Source: Halobacterium rubrum (GTDB lineage Archaea; Halobacteriota; Halobacteria; Halobacteriales; Halobacteriaceae). From it: 64,000 bases of DNA. The number at the start of each line of letters is the position of its first letter. Position 1 is the first letter of the stretch. The position numbers and the translations under genes were made by a program. The stretch lies in the NCBI RefSeq assembly GCF_021729015.1, contig NZ_JAJQQZ010000001.1:62001-126000 (forward strand), written 5' to 3'. Below are positions 37,882-45,917 of this stretch, one piece after another. Under the pieces are notes generated by a model that worked only from the letters and a program-made list of their open reading frames with translations, did no database searches and was not told the origin of the DNA.

Positions 37882-38076
37882 TTAGACCCGAACGACTTCG
37901 GTCGCGCGCGGACCCTTCGGTGCGTCTTCGATGCTGAACTCGAGTTCCGTCCCCTCCGTGAGGTCCTCGCCGCCGACATCTTCCATGTGGAAGAATACGT
38001 CGTCGTCTGCGTCCTCGGTGGAAATGAAACCGTAACCGCCAGTCTGGTTGAAGAAGTCAACCTTACCTTCTGCCAT
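37882..38076 (-). CDS. cspA: Cold-shock protein (CspA family)
   Basis: A single cold-shock domain of 64 aa that binds single-stranded nucleic acid. RNP1 is GGYGFIS and RNP2 is DDVFFHME. The ATG at 38076 gives the usual MAEGKVDFFN start. An in-frame ATG at 38106 lies inside the TATA-like CCCTTATGTCC and is rejected; that box is 30 nt from 38076, so the mRNA is probably leaderless. The upstream region is highly structured (see 38077-38460). Confidence 0.93.
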   Translation of the reverse strand: MAEGKVDFFNQTGGYGFISTEDADDDVFFHMEDVGGEDLTEGTELEFSIEDAPKGPRATEVVRV

Positions 38077-38460
38077 TGCAAACAACTGTAGGGCCGTTTC
38101 GGACATAAGGGTTCCGAGAGTCGCGCTAGCACGGTTTTCTCGGCTCGACGTGGCTAAAATCTACTCGAGAACATCTCGGAAACCGTGCCAGTCCGCGACG
38201 ATTGATCAGCCGGTAGCGACTGGCATCCGCGAGCCCGAGGCGAGCGGTTCACCGCGCGAACGAGCGTGGGCCGACGACCGACTAACGCGAGCGGAGCGAG
38301 CGGCAGGAGGGAGGAGGCTTTTAGCGTCCTGCTGAGCGCAGCGAAGCAGGGCTCGGGAGAGCTGTGCTCTCCCGGCGTAGCTTTTGTCAGGGAGTGAGAG
38401 CGCGGAGCGCTCGAACGACCGCAGCAAAAGGGACGAGCTAAAGCTACGAGTCGAAGGTAC
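38077..38460. other. Structured intergenic region between cspA and polB
   Basis: No gene. Inverted repeats are dense. A 9-bp pair GCACGGTTT/AAACCGTGC lies at 38129-38137 and 38180-38188. A 9-bp stem with 3-nt loop lies at 38354-38374 (CGGGAGAGC/GCTCTCCCG). CCTGCT/AGCAGG is at 38328-38350. A 6-bp stem GAGCGC/GCGCTC (38398-38412) is nested inside GTAGCTTT/AAAGCTAC (38377-38384 and 38440-38447). The part from 38285 rightward resembles the GCGAGCGGAGCGAGCGG-type repeats common between haloarchaeal genes. It would be the 3' UTR of polB if transcription continues. Confidence 0.6.
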
Positions 38461-40128
38461 CTAGGCGAACTTCCGGACGGTGATGTCCAGCGTGTCCAGG
38501 TCGAGAATCGGGGCGGTGGCGACGTCGGGGTCGATGTTGACGGACTCCTGGAATGCGGTCTGGTGCTGCCAGCAGCCGGAGTTGACGAGGCGGACGTTGT
38601 GGTGGGCGCCGACGCCGAGTTTGTGGACGTGGCCGGTGTGGAAGACGTCCGGGACCGAGTCGACAGTGAGGTAGTCTTTCTCCTCGGGGGCGAGGCGGTT
38701 GCGGCCGCCGAACTTCGGGGCGACGTGGCGCTTCTTCAGGAGGAGTTCCATCGCTCGGTGGGGGTTGTCGTAGGAGACGTCGTCGCCGGGGTGTTCGGCG
38801 ATGACTTCGTCGAGGGAGACGCCGTGGTACATGAGGATGGAGACGCCCTCGACGGTGACGGTGGAGGGGTTGCCGGTGAACTGGGCGTCGTGGGCGCTCA
38901 TGATGGAGCGCAGTTCGTCGTCGAACGCCGGCTGGGGTTCGGCGAGCCGGACAGCGTCGTGGTTCCCCGGGATCATGACGATCTCCATGTCGCCGGGGAC
39001 GTCTTTGAGGTGTTGTGCGAACGCCTCGTACTGCTCGTAGATGTCGACGACGTCCAGTTCCTCGTCCTGGCCGGGGTAGACGCCGACGCCCTCGACCATG
39101 TCGCCGGCGACGAGGAGGTACTCGACGCTCTCGGCTTCCGGGGTGTGCAGCCAGTCGGCGAAGGACCGCCAGGCGTCCTCGGCGAACTCCTGGCTGCCGA
39201 CGTGGACGTCCGAGATGAGCGCGGCCTGCACGTGACGATCGGCGGTGCTGGGGTCGTACGTGCGGGGGACTTCGGGGAAGTGGATGTCGTCGGCGAAGAC
39301 GATGCCGCCGTCGTCGGACAGCGTCCCCTCGACGGCGATGACCTCGTCGAGCAGGAGGTCGTCGACGAGGTCGGCGATGTCGCGGTCTTTCATCACGAGC
39401 GCGGGAAAGACGCCGTTGGTGTCCTCGAGTTCGACCAGCCAGTGGCCGCTGGCCGTCGACCGGACGTCGTTGACCATGCCGACGACGGCGGCGTCGCTAC
39501 CGCCGGGCATCGAGTCGAGCGCGCTCGTCGGCCGGTGGTTCACGCGCCCCCGAAGCTGTTTCGAGAGGCGGTCGTAGCGGTCCCGGAACACCGACACGAA
39601 GTCCTTGTACTCCCCGGTTCCCGTGGATTCGCCGGTGACGTCGCCCTCGATGTCGACGCTGCGCAGGTCGGCGTTCGCCGCGCGACCGCCAGCCTCGTCG
39701 GCGTCTCGCCCGCTGTCGCTGCCGCCGTTCGGAGCGCGTTCGTTGTGCGGTCCGTCCGTCGACGACCGGGTTTCGACCCCCTTCGTTTCTTGTGGAGTGG
39801 TCGTCTCCCTGGCCGATTCGGCTGTCGAATCACCTCCAGTCGAAGTCGGGGTGTCGGCAGCGGTCCCGGCGTCCGTGGCATCTGACGACGAGTCGGCGGT
39901 GGCGTCGGCGTCCGCACCCCGGGGGTCGGGTGCCGGGTCGGCGTCCAGCGCGGCCCGGACGTCCTCTGTGGACAGCGTCACCGCGTCCTCGGGCGCCGCC
40001 TCGACGACGCGGTCGACCGCCACGGCGGGGTCGTCGGCGCCCGCCAGCAGCGTCACCGCCTCGCGGTCCGCGTTGTACCCGCGGCTCGTCAGCTCGCGGA
40101 CCACCCGGACCGACGGCTCCAGTGGCAC
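38461..40128 (-). CDS. polB: DNA polymerase D small subunit (DP1)
   Basis: A 555-aa small subunit of the archaeal replicative polymerase PolD, with the metallophosphatase-fold 3'-5' exonuclease. Motifs are ISDVHVGSQEF, VAGDMVEGVG, IPGNHDAVRL and FHTGHVHKLG; an OB-like region precedes them. The N-terminal ~55 residues are a small helical domain. Residues 70-160 are a disordered Asp/Ser/Thr linker containing an origin-box-like sequence. The GTG at 40128 is 27 nt from CCCTTTTGC. The large subunit DP2 is not in the window. Confidence 0.93.
   Translation of the reverse strand: MPLEPSVRVVRELTSRGYNADREAVTLLAGADDPAVAVDRVVEAAPEDAVTLSTEDVRAALDADPAPDPRGADADATADSSSDATDAGTAADTPTSTGGDSTAESARETTTPQETKGVETRSSTDGPHNERAPNGGSDSGRDADEAGGRAANADLRSVDIEGDVTGESTGTGEYKDFVSVFRDRYDRLSKQLRGRVNHRPTSALDSMPGGSDAAVVGMVNDVRSTASGHWLVELEDTNGVFPALVMKDRDIADLVDDLLLDEVIAVEGTLSDDGGIVFADDIHFPEVPRTYDPSTADRHVQAALISDVHVGSQEFAEDAWRSFADWLHTPEAESVEYLLVAGDMVEGVGVYPGQDEELDVVDIYEQYEAFAQHLKDVPGDMEIVMIPGNHDAVRLAEPQPAFDDELRSIMSAHDAQFTGNPSTVTVEGVSILMYHGVSLDEVIAEHPGDDVSYDNPHRAMELLLKKRHVAPKFGGRNRLAPEEKDYLTVDSVPDVFHTGHVHKLGVGAHHNVRLVNSGCWQHQTAFQESVNIDPDVATAPILDLDTLDITVRKFA
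39776..39797 (+). promoter_or_regulatory. ORB-like box inside polB linker
   Basis: The + strand reads ACCCCCTTCGTTTCTTGTGG then AG. On the polB coding strand it encodes TPQETKGVE within the disordered linker, a place with no obvious protein constraint. The near-identity to the origin boxes at 45070 and 45688 is seen directly; Orc binding is inference. Confidence 0.5.
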
Positions 40129-40272
40129 ACCACGCTGGAAGGCGGGAGCCGAGCAAAAGGGTGGCGGTCCCGGCGCCACCGGCCCGGCAATCCAGCCACG
40201 CCCCGCTCCCGGTGGCTCCGGCTCGGCGAGAGAGGGGAACGTTGAAACGCGACACGGCCGAACCGTCGAGCA

Positions 40273-41064
40273 ATGACCGGCGAGGACGACGACACACCCG
40301 ACCCGGGAGACGGCCCGCGGGCCGCCGTCCGGTGGTTCCTGTCGACCGACCGGGCGGGCGTGCTGTTCGTCCGCGAGGCCGCCTCCAGCGCGCTCGCGGT
40401 CGGCATGGTCGGGCTGTTGCTGTTCTCGGTCAGCGGCGTCTGGCCGCCGCTGGTCGCCGTCGAGTCCGGCAGCATGCAGCCGAACATGGAGAAAGGCGAC
40501 CTCGTGTTCGTCATGGAGGAACACCGCCTCAGCCCCGAGTTCGCCACGGACGACACCGGTGTCGTCACGCTCGCGGACGCGCGCGCGAACGACTACCGGA
40601 AGTTCGGCGGTGACGGCGACGTGGTCGTCTACGAGCCCTACGGCAGGAGCGGGCAGGTGCCCGTCATCCACCGCGCGCACTTCTGGGTCGACGAGGGCGA
40701 GAACTGGTACGACCGCGCGAACCAGAGCGTCGTGGACGCCGACAGCTGCGACGAACTCCGGAACTGCCCGGCGCCCCACGCCGGCTTCATCACGAAAGGC
40801 GACAACGAGGTGACCAACGACTACTACGACCAGGCCCGGGGCATCTCCAGTCCCGTCAAGCCCGCGTGGGTGCGGGGGACCGCCGAGTACCGCGTGCCGT
40901 TCCTCGGGTGGGTGCGCCTGACGGTGTCCGGTGCGGCGTCGAGTGGCGCCGTCGCACCGCCGGTGGTGACACAGCCGCCGCTCGTCCAGTCGCTCGGAGC
41001 AGCGTCCGTAGCTGGCCACCAGTCCACTGCTGCCGGGAGTGGAGTGGCGACCGCCGCGAGCTGA
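40273..41064 (+). CDS. sec11: Signal peptidase I, archaeal Sec11 type
   Basis: Membrane protease of 263 aa that removes Sec signal peptides. An N-terminal membrane helix (about 38-62) precedes the catalytic serine in ESGSMQPNM (S67). The base is a histidine in VIHRAHFW (H133), the archaeal/ER type rather than the bacterial lysine. Aspartates lie in KGDNEVTND (D177 or D183). A loop of about 40 residues (NWYDRANQSVVDADSCDELRNC region) carries two cysteines that could form a disulfide. It diverges from polB. Confidence 0.92.
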   Translation: MTGEDDDTPDPGDGPRAAVRWFLSTDRAGVLFVREAASSALAVGMVGLLLFSVSGVWPPLVAVESGSMQPNMEKGDLVFVMEEHRLSPEFATDDTGVVTLADARANDYRKFGGDGDVVVYEPYGRSGQVPVIHRAHFWVDEGENWYDRANQSVVDADSCDELRNCPAPHAGFITKGDNEVTNDYYDQARGISSPVKPAWVRGTAEYRVPFLGWVRLTVSGAASSGAVAPPVVTQPPLVQSLGAASVAGHQSTAAGSGVATAAS

Positions 41065-41161
41065 CCAGACGGGCGGCGCTACGAGCGCAGCGAACGGGCG
41101 GAGAAGCAGTCGGTCCGGCGGTCGGTCAGCGGGTCGGTCCGGTACTCGGGTGGCGAGCCAG

Positions 41162-41434
41162 TCACTCGGCGTACAGCGAGTAGACGATGACGGCGAACCC
41201 GATGGCGGTGAGCGCGCTCTCCGTGAGCACGGCGACGTTCCGGTCGACGTCGAGGAGCACGTCGATGCCCCCGGCCAGGAGGGCTCCGAGCGTCACGAAT
41301 CCGAACCCGATGGCCAGCGACCGGAGCGCCGGCGAGCTCGTGCGCCGCCACGCCTTCGCCGCGTAGAACGTGACTGCGCCGCCGAGCACCAGCGTGATTG
41401 TCTTCAGCGCGACCACGACCGTGTAGTATGTCAT
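41162..41434 (-). CDS. Small three-span membrane protein (DUF7521-like)
   Basis: A 90-aa protein with three hydrophobic helices (about 5-26, 38-60 and 70-88) and a short basic loop AWRRTSSPALRS. Its ATG overlaps the stop of the upstream wHTH gene by four bases (ATGA), so the pair is cotranscribed. Haloarchaeal regulators followed by such a membrane protein are common; the function is unknown. It may sense the membrane state for the regulator, which is only inference. Confidence 0.72.
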   Translation of the reverse strand: MTYYTVVVALKTITLVLGGAVTFYAAKAWRRTSSPALRSLAIGFGFVTLGALLAGGIDVLLDVDRNVAVLTESALTAIGFAVIVYSLYAE

Positions 41435-41805
41435 GTTTCCTTGCTCACCTCGGCCCAGAGCGTCTCCAGCCGCTCGTCTTTGGACGCCGGCGGGCGCTGG
41501 ATGCCGACGCCGAGCGTCCGGTCCTCGTCCAGCTGGATGACGACCTCCTCGAACGCGACCTCGTACTCGGTCGTGTGGTGGCCGTCCTGCTGGAGTACCG
41601 CGCGCTCCTCGAGGAGCGCGGCGTCCGTCAACAGGTCCAGTTTCCGGTATGTCGTGGACATCGGGACGCCGCTCTTCTCGGCGATTTCCTTGGCTGTCAG
41701 GGGTTCGTCGAGCGCCTCGATGATGTCCCGGCAGCCCTCGTCGTCCAGGGCGTCCAGCACGTCCTGGAGGTCGGGGGCTTCGTCGGAATCGAAGGGAGCG
41801 CGCAT
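41431..41805 (-). CDS. Winged-helix transcriptional regulator
   Basis: A 124-aa ArsR-like regulator. The HTH runs LTAKEIAEKSGVPMSTTYRKL, followed by the strand-turn wing LLEERAVLQQ, then HHTTEYEVAFEEVVIQLDED and a C-terminal helix. ATTATACG about 30 nt before the ATG is a good TATA box for a leaderless transcript. It is coupled to the small membrane-protein gene and diverges from the doxX-like gene; the shared 169-bp region is the natural place for its operator. Confidence 0.82.
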   Translation of the reverse strand: MRAPFDSDEAPDLQDVLDALDDEGCRDIIEALDEPLTAKEIAEKSGVPMSTTYRKLDLLTDAALLEERAVLQQDGHHTTEYEVAFEEVVIQLDEDRTLGVGIQRPPASKDERLETLWAEVSKET

Positions 41806-41974
41806 CGACGTTCTCACAGTCGGGAACCCCGTCGTATAATTCGTTCCATATCGATTGCCGCCCGGACGCAGACGGCCGCGAGATTCCCAGAGCGTGGGAA
41901 CGGGAGCCAACAGCCGAGAATTACTTTTCCCCTTTAATACGCCCGGACGAAGATGTTCATACGAGGTGGGAGCG

Positions 41975-42496
41975 ATGTCATACGATACAAAAGCGGCGAC
42001 CGGCACGGGCTTCAGTTTCGAAGTGTCCGGCCCCTGGGCCACCTACTGGGTGGCAATGCTCCGCGTGATCACCGGCTGGTGGTTCTTCCACGCCGGTGTC
42101 ACGAAGCTACTCGACAGCGGGCTGAACTTCGGGTACGCGCCCATGTACCTGGAAGGAATGAGCGGGACGACGCTCGGACCAGTAGCGACGTTCCTGGCGG
42201 GCTTCCCGAACCTGATGGGGGCGATGGTGCCCCTGTTCGAGACGCTCATCGGGCTCGCGCTCATCGCCGGGCTACTCACCCGACTGGCCTCGTTCGGCGG
42301 CGTGATCTTCATGTCGCTGTTCTGGGTCGGGAACGCCGGGTTCGGCCACGGCGTGGTCAACGGCGACCTCATGGGACTGCTGCTGTTCGTCACCATGATC
42401 GCGCTGGCCGCCGGCCGCTACTACGGCCTCGACGCGTTCGTCGAGAAGATGAGCTTCGTCCAGAACAACCCCCGGCTCAAGTACCTGCTCGGCTAA
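41975..42496 (+). CDS. DoxX-family membrane protein
   Basis: A 173-aa DoxX/DoxD-like protein with four membrane helices: the first at WVAMLRVITGWWFFHAG, then GPVATFLAGFPNL, VPLFETLIGLALIAGLLTRLASFGG and DLMGLLLFVTMIALAAG. The family includes the small subunit of thiosulfate:quinone oxidoreductase and other quinone-linked proteins. CTTTAATAC lies about 37 nt before the ATG, and a Shine-Dalgarno-like GAGGTGGGA precedes the start. It is followed after 14 nt by another small membrane protein. Confidence 0.86.
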   Translation: MSYDTKAATGTGFSFEVSGPWATYWVAMLRVITGWWFFHAGVTKLLDSGLNFGYAPMYLEGMSGTTLGPVATFLAGFPNLMGAMVPLFETLIGLALIAGLLTRLASFGGVIFMSLFWVGNAGFGHGVVNGDLMGLLLFVTMIALAAGRYYGLDAFVEKMSFVQNNPRLKYLLG

Positions 42497-42510
42497 CGAG
42501 GTGACAACAA

Positions 42511-42798
42511 ATGACTGACACAATCGACAGAGTGGCGATGTACCTGAGCGGCGGCCTGCTGCTGCTCGGTATCGTCGTCACCGGCCTGATAGAGACGCTC
42601 GCGGGGAAGCCGTACGGCGCGGCCCCGCAGACCAACGAGGCTGGCGAAGTGATCGCCTCGCCGGCAATCGACCCGAACATCCGCACCGCGCTCGTCGTGG
42701 CGGCGCTGCTCGTGATGGGCCTGTACGCCGTCTACAAGCTCGCGACCCCCATCGAGGAGGACACGGGCACCGCGGCGACCCCGTCGACGAGTGACTGA
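42511..42798 (+). CDS. Small two-span membrane protein after doxX-like gene
   Basis: A 95-aa protein with two membrane helices (about 9-28 and 60-80) joined by a polar loop, and an acidic Thr/Ser tail. The 14-nt gap to the doxX-like gene contains GAGGTGA, a good ribosome site, so the two are probably made together. I do not recognise a family. It could be a partner subunit of the DoxX-like protein. Confidence 0.7.
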   Translation: MTDTIDRVAMYLSGGLLLLGIVVTGLIETLAGKPYGAAPQTNEAGEVIASPAIDPNIRTALVVAALLVMGLYAVYKLATPIEEDTGTAATPSTSD

Positions 42799-43503
42799 GG
42801 CACAGCTCTGGCCTCCGGCCAGCGACCACGGATTTCTCCGTTACCCACGCAAGCACAGCCACGCGAGTGAGTAGCGACCGGAGTGGCCGGGCCGCGACAG
42901 ACAGCTTCCCGACCGATAGTGGTCGGACAGCGCGCGGAGCGTCGACGAACGGACCCAGCGGCGACTGCTGCCGACGCGGACCGATCAGTGGAGGCTGTGG
43001 AGGCACTCGAGACGGCAGCAGTGGACGGACGGGCGGCCGCAGTGGGTCCCGCAGCACGGTGCAGTGACGGTAGCGAGAACGGCGAAGCCGACGACGCCGA
43101 CAGCAAGCAACACGGCCGACGATAGACAGCACCAGAGACGGCAGGCAGCACCGGAGACGACAGGCAGCACCGGAGACGACAGGCAGCACCGGAGACGGCA
43201 GGCAGCACCGGAGACGACAGGCAGCACCGGAGACGACAGGCAGACCGGAGACGGCAGGCAGCACCGGAGACGGCAGGCAGCACCGGAGACGGCAGGCAGC
43301 GCAGTGGGGAGCCACGAACCGAACAGCCCGCGAACCAGTCCGTCGCGTCGAGTCGAATCGAGCCGCGGTAGAACGAGTCGAGTCACAGCACCGAGTGGCG
43401 TCGAAGACCGTCGGCCCCGGTACGGGGCGTCCGGGTTCCGCTCCCCCGCCGGGGTCGAGGTCCACCGAGGAGTCCCGTCGGTAGCGGTCTGGTCGACGCC
43501 GGT
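42799..43503. other. 705-bp non-coding region next to orc1
   Basis: No convincing gene. After a TGGCC/GGCCA hairpin near 42810-42825 come about 300 bp of featureless GC-rich sequence, then the 19-bp minisatellite (43142-43310). A final stretch has a CCCCG/CGGGG hairpin near 43415. Reading frames here are open only because of base composition and the repeat. Confidence 0.7.
43142..43310 (+). repeat. 19-bp tandem minisatellite, about 9 units
   Basis: Units of CAGGCAGCACCGGAGACGR start at 43142, 43161, 43180, 43199, 43218, 43237, 43255, 43274 and 43293. The unit at 43237 lacks one C (18 bp). A degenerate partial unit lies just before the first. R is A or G, and the two variants are interspersed. 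The period is not a multiple of three, so it is not a coding repeat. It lies downstream of the orc1 stop, within 3 kb of the origin core. Confidence 0.93.
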
Positions 43504-45057
43504 CTAGTTCTCGAAGCGCGCCTGCACGAACGGCGTGACGTTCTCGATGTCGCTGAGCCGGGAGTCCGCCTCAAGGACGGCCTCGGTCTCTTCGACTGGA
43601 ACCGACAGCGAGATCTCCTTCGTGCGGCCGTACCGGCCCTTCGAGACGACGACAGCGTTCACGATGCCGAGCATGTCCAGTTCGCTGATGAGGTCGGTGA
43701 CGCGGCGCTGCGTGAGGACGTCGGCGTCGAGCTCGTCGCACAGCGTCTTGTAGATGTTGTACACCTCGCCCGTGTTCACGTTGTGGACGCCGTTGTCCTC
43801 CAGCAGGAGGATGGCGTACAGCACGAGCTTGCTCTGGGTCGGGAGCGTGCGCACGACTTCGACCACGCGGTCGAGTTCGATCTTGTCCTGGGCGCGCCGG
43901 ACGTGCTCCTCCGTGACGTCCTCAGCCTGGTCGCGCTCGGCGAGCTCGCCGGCGGTCCGCAGGAGGTCGAGCGCGCGTCGGGCGTCGCCGTGTTCCTGGG
44001 CGGCGAACGCCGCACACAGCGGGAGGACGTCCTCGGAGAGCGAGTCGTTCTTGAACGCCACATCCGAGCGGTGCTGGAGGATGTCCCGGAGCTGGTTGGC
44101 GTCGTACGGCGGGAAGACGATCTCCTCTTCGCCGAGACTCGACTTCACCCGTGGGTCGAGAAAATCGGTGAACTTGAGGTCGTTGCTGATGCCGATGATG
44201 GACACCCGGGAGTTGTCCAGCTCCGAGTTCATCCGGGAGAGGTTGTAGAGGGTGTCGTCGCCGGACTTCTCGACGAGCTTGTCGATCTCGTCGAGCATGA
44301 TGACGGCGACGCGCTCCACGTAGTCGACGGCGTCGAAGAACGTCGCGTACACGCGGTCTGTCGGCCAGCCGGTCATCGGGACCTCCTCCATCTCCGCCTT
44401 CTCTGCTTCGAGGGTCTCGATGCGTTCGTCGATCTGCTCGACGGAGTCGAAGCGGCCCCGAACGTCCTCGAGATCGTCGTCGGGGTCGGGGCTCTCGTCC
44501 GGTTCCGGGGACGCGTCGAACGGACTCTGCGACCCCCCTGTTTCGAGTGCACTCGGGTCCTCCTCGGCTTCGACCCGGAGCTGCTCGAGGTCGGCGACCC
44601 GGTCGTCGACGAACGTCCGGTTCTGTTCGATGAAGGTGTTCGCGAGCTGCGCGAGCACCCGGTACTGGGTGTCCGTCACCTCGCAGTTGATGTACTCGAC
44701 CTCACAGGGGACGTCGTACTTCTGGGAGGTCTTCTCGAGTTCCTGGCTGACGAACTTCGCGCTCGCCGTCTTCCCAGTCCCCGTCTTCCCGTAGATGAGG
44801 ATGTTCGACGGCGTCTCCCCGCGGAGCGCCGCGACCAGGATGGTCGCCATGTTGTTGATCTGGTCTTTCCGGTGGGGGAGCTCGTGGGGCGTGTACGACG
44901 GCCGGAGCACCTCCTTGTTCTCGAAGATGGGCTCGCCGCTGAGGAGGTCGTCGAAGAGCCCCTCGTCGCTGTCCTCGTCCTCGAGGACGTCGTCGAGGTC
45001 GACTTCGAAGTCCCGGTCTGCCGTTCGTCGTCCGTCCGTCGGCGGTTCGTCTGACAT
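43504..45057 (-). CDS. orc1: Orc1/Cdc6 replication initiator
   Basis: Origin-binding AAA+ ATPase of 517 aa. Walker A is GKTGTGKT (90-97), Walker B is VIMLDEIDKL, and the sensor-1 region is IGISNDLKF. A C-terminal winged helix that contacts the origin box follows. A long acidic insert (about 155-195) between Walker A and B carries an origin-box-like DNA sequence. The gene reads away from the non-coding origin, and an origin box lies 13-34 nt before its ATG, suggesting autoregulation. Other Orc paralogues are expected elsewhere in the genome. Confidence 0.96.
   Translation of the reverse strand: MSDEPPTDGRRTADRDFEVDLDDVLEDEDSDEGLFDDLLSGEPIFENKEVLRPSYTPHELPHRKDQINNMATILVAALRGETPSNILIYGKTGTGKTASAKFVSQELEKTSQKYDVPCEVEYINCEVTDTQYRVLAQLANTFIEQNRTFVDDRVADLEQLRVEAEEDPSALETGGSQSPFDASPEPDESPDPDDDLEDVRGRFDSVEQIDERIETLEAEKAEMEEVPMTGWPTDRVYATFFDAVDYVERVAVIMLDEIDKLVEKSGDDTLYNLSRMNSELDNSRVSIIGISNDLKFTDFLDPRVKSSLGEEEIVFPPYDANQLRDILQHRSDVAFKNDSLSEDVLPLCAAFAAQEHGDARRALDLLRTAGELAERDQAEDVTEEHVRRAQDKIELDRVVEVVRTLPTQSKLVLYAILLLEDNGVHNVNTGEVYNIYKTLCDELDADVLTQRRVTDLISELDMLGIVNAVVVSKGRYGRTKEISLSVPVEETEAVLEADSRLSDIENVTPFVQARFEN
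44532..44552 (+). promoter_or_regulatory. ORB-like box inside orc1
   Basis: ACCCCCCTGTTTCGAGTGCA then C on the + strand. It encodes SALETGGS in the acidic insert of Orc1. It is the most degenerate of the four intragenic copies (one base shorter, GCAC instead of GGAG). Confidence 0.4.
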
Positions 45058-45069
45058 TTATCGAGTCAA

Positions 45070-45091
45070 ACCCCTTCGTTTCGTGTGGAAC
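45070..45091 (+). promoter_or_regulatory. Origin recognition box in the orc1 promoter
   Basis: ACCCCTTCGTTTCGTGTGGA then AC. Its near edge is 13 nt from the orc1 ATG, so it covers the position where a TATA box would stand for a leaderless mRNA. Orc1 bound here could repress its own gene. Confidence 0.75.
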
Positions 45092-45687
45092 GCGCATCGG
45101 GTGCGCGGAACGTCGAGAGTGGAGATATCACGACCCTACCCCGTGCCCGACCGGCCGGCGCTCCAGTTGATGCAGATGAAACCGTGGGACCGAGAACGAC
45201 TAATAAGTTTCGATAGGCGCGGTCTCGACCCGTTCGACTCCGATTCGGTCGGAAGAGCGCCCACCTATTGGTTTTCGAACTATTCAGTGCCAGGAGTGTG
45301 TTCCGGCCCAGCAAAATTGGCGGGAGACTGCAGACCGAACCCGGCCACTGCGCGCCACAGCGGCGCGTCGACGCGAACCACCGAGATCGTCGAGCGCGCT
45401 CGGGTCACTGACGTGCAGGGAGCTGTCGGTGTATGAGTCGTCGTGATGTCTCCGTGTCGATCACTCTGGCGACGTGCTGTTTGGCGGGGGTCCAGCACAG
45501 TGGAAATCGGACGCCACCGTTTCGAGTCGAACGGGGACTGCCGGCGAACCGGTGCAGTTCACGGCTGGAGCGAACCAGATCCGTTCGGTTTCGATTCAGT
45601 TCGTGGGTACAGTAAGTGGGAGATACCAGCCGGAAGAGTTGCAGTCGAAAGAGAGGGGTTGGAGTGTGGCACGCGGGGCGGCCCCCC

Positions 45688-45709
45688 ACCCCTTCGTTTC
45701 GGGTGGAAC
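45688..45709 (+). promoter_or_regulatory. Origin recognition box, left of AT-rich core
   Basis: ACCCCTTCGTTTCGGGTGGA then AC, identical to the orc1-promoter box except for two bases. The downstream flank (AACGCGAAT) is close to that of the other box (AACGCGCAT), so the conserved unit is about 28 bp. Confidence 0.82.
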
Positions 45710-45739
45710 GCGAATCTGGTGGGGGTGGGGTAGCGAAGA

Positions 45740-45840
45740 CGACTCTAGATGACCGGTACTATTATTACACTACCGCCAAAACAGAATCCGCAAACTAGAG
45801 AAAAAAGCTAGTGTGGGGTGTGGAGTGGTCTAGTTCTAGT
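45740..45840. promoter_or_regulatory. AT-rich core, probable DNA unwinding element
   Basis: The most AT-rich stretch of the window: TACTATTATTACACTACC, then AAACTAGAGAAAAAAGCTAG and several CTAG copies. It lies between two inverted origin boxes about 200 bp apart. CTAG clusters are unusual in such a GC-rich genome. Confidence 0.72.
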
Positions 45841-45896
45841 GGCGTTCGTCGTGAAATTACCGTTCGGGGCTGACCCCTCCCTGCCCTGTCTCCCGT

Positions 45897-45917
45897 CTCC
45901 ACCTGAAACGAGGGGGT
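45897..45917 (-). promoter_or_regulatory. Origin recognition box, right of AT-rich core
   Basis: The - strand reads ACCCCCTCGTTTCAGGTGGA then G. Opposite in orientation to the box at 45688. On the + strand a G-rich GTGGGGGCTCGGG follows the core, like the G-rich flank described for haloarchaeal origin boxes. Confidence 0.82.

Noticed and set aside
38077-38106. Longer cold-shock protein starting at 38106
   Set aside because: That ATG lies inside the TATA-like box; the start at 38076 gives the normal family N-terminus and correct promoter spacing.
43142-43310. CRISPR array
   Set aside because: The 19-bp units are directly adjacent without spacers and no cas gene is near.
42867-43507. Protein genes across the minisatellite
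   Set aside because: Open frames on both strands arise from the 19-bp period and GC bias; the products are low-complexity and have no sensible start context.
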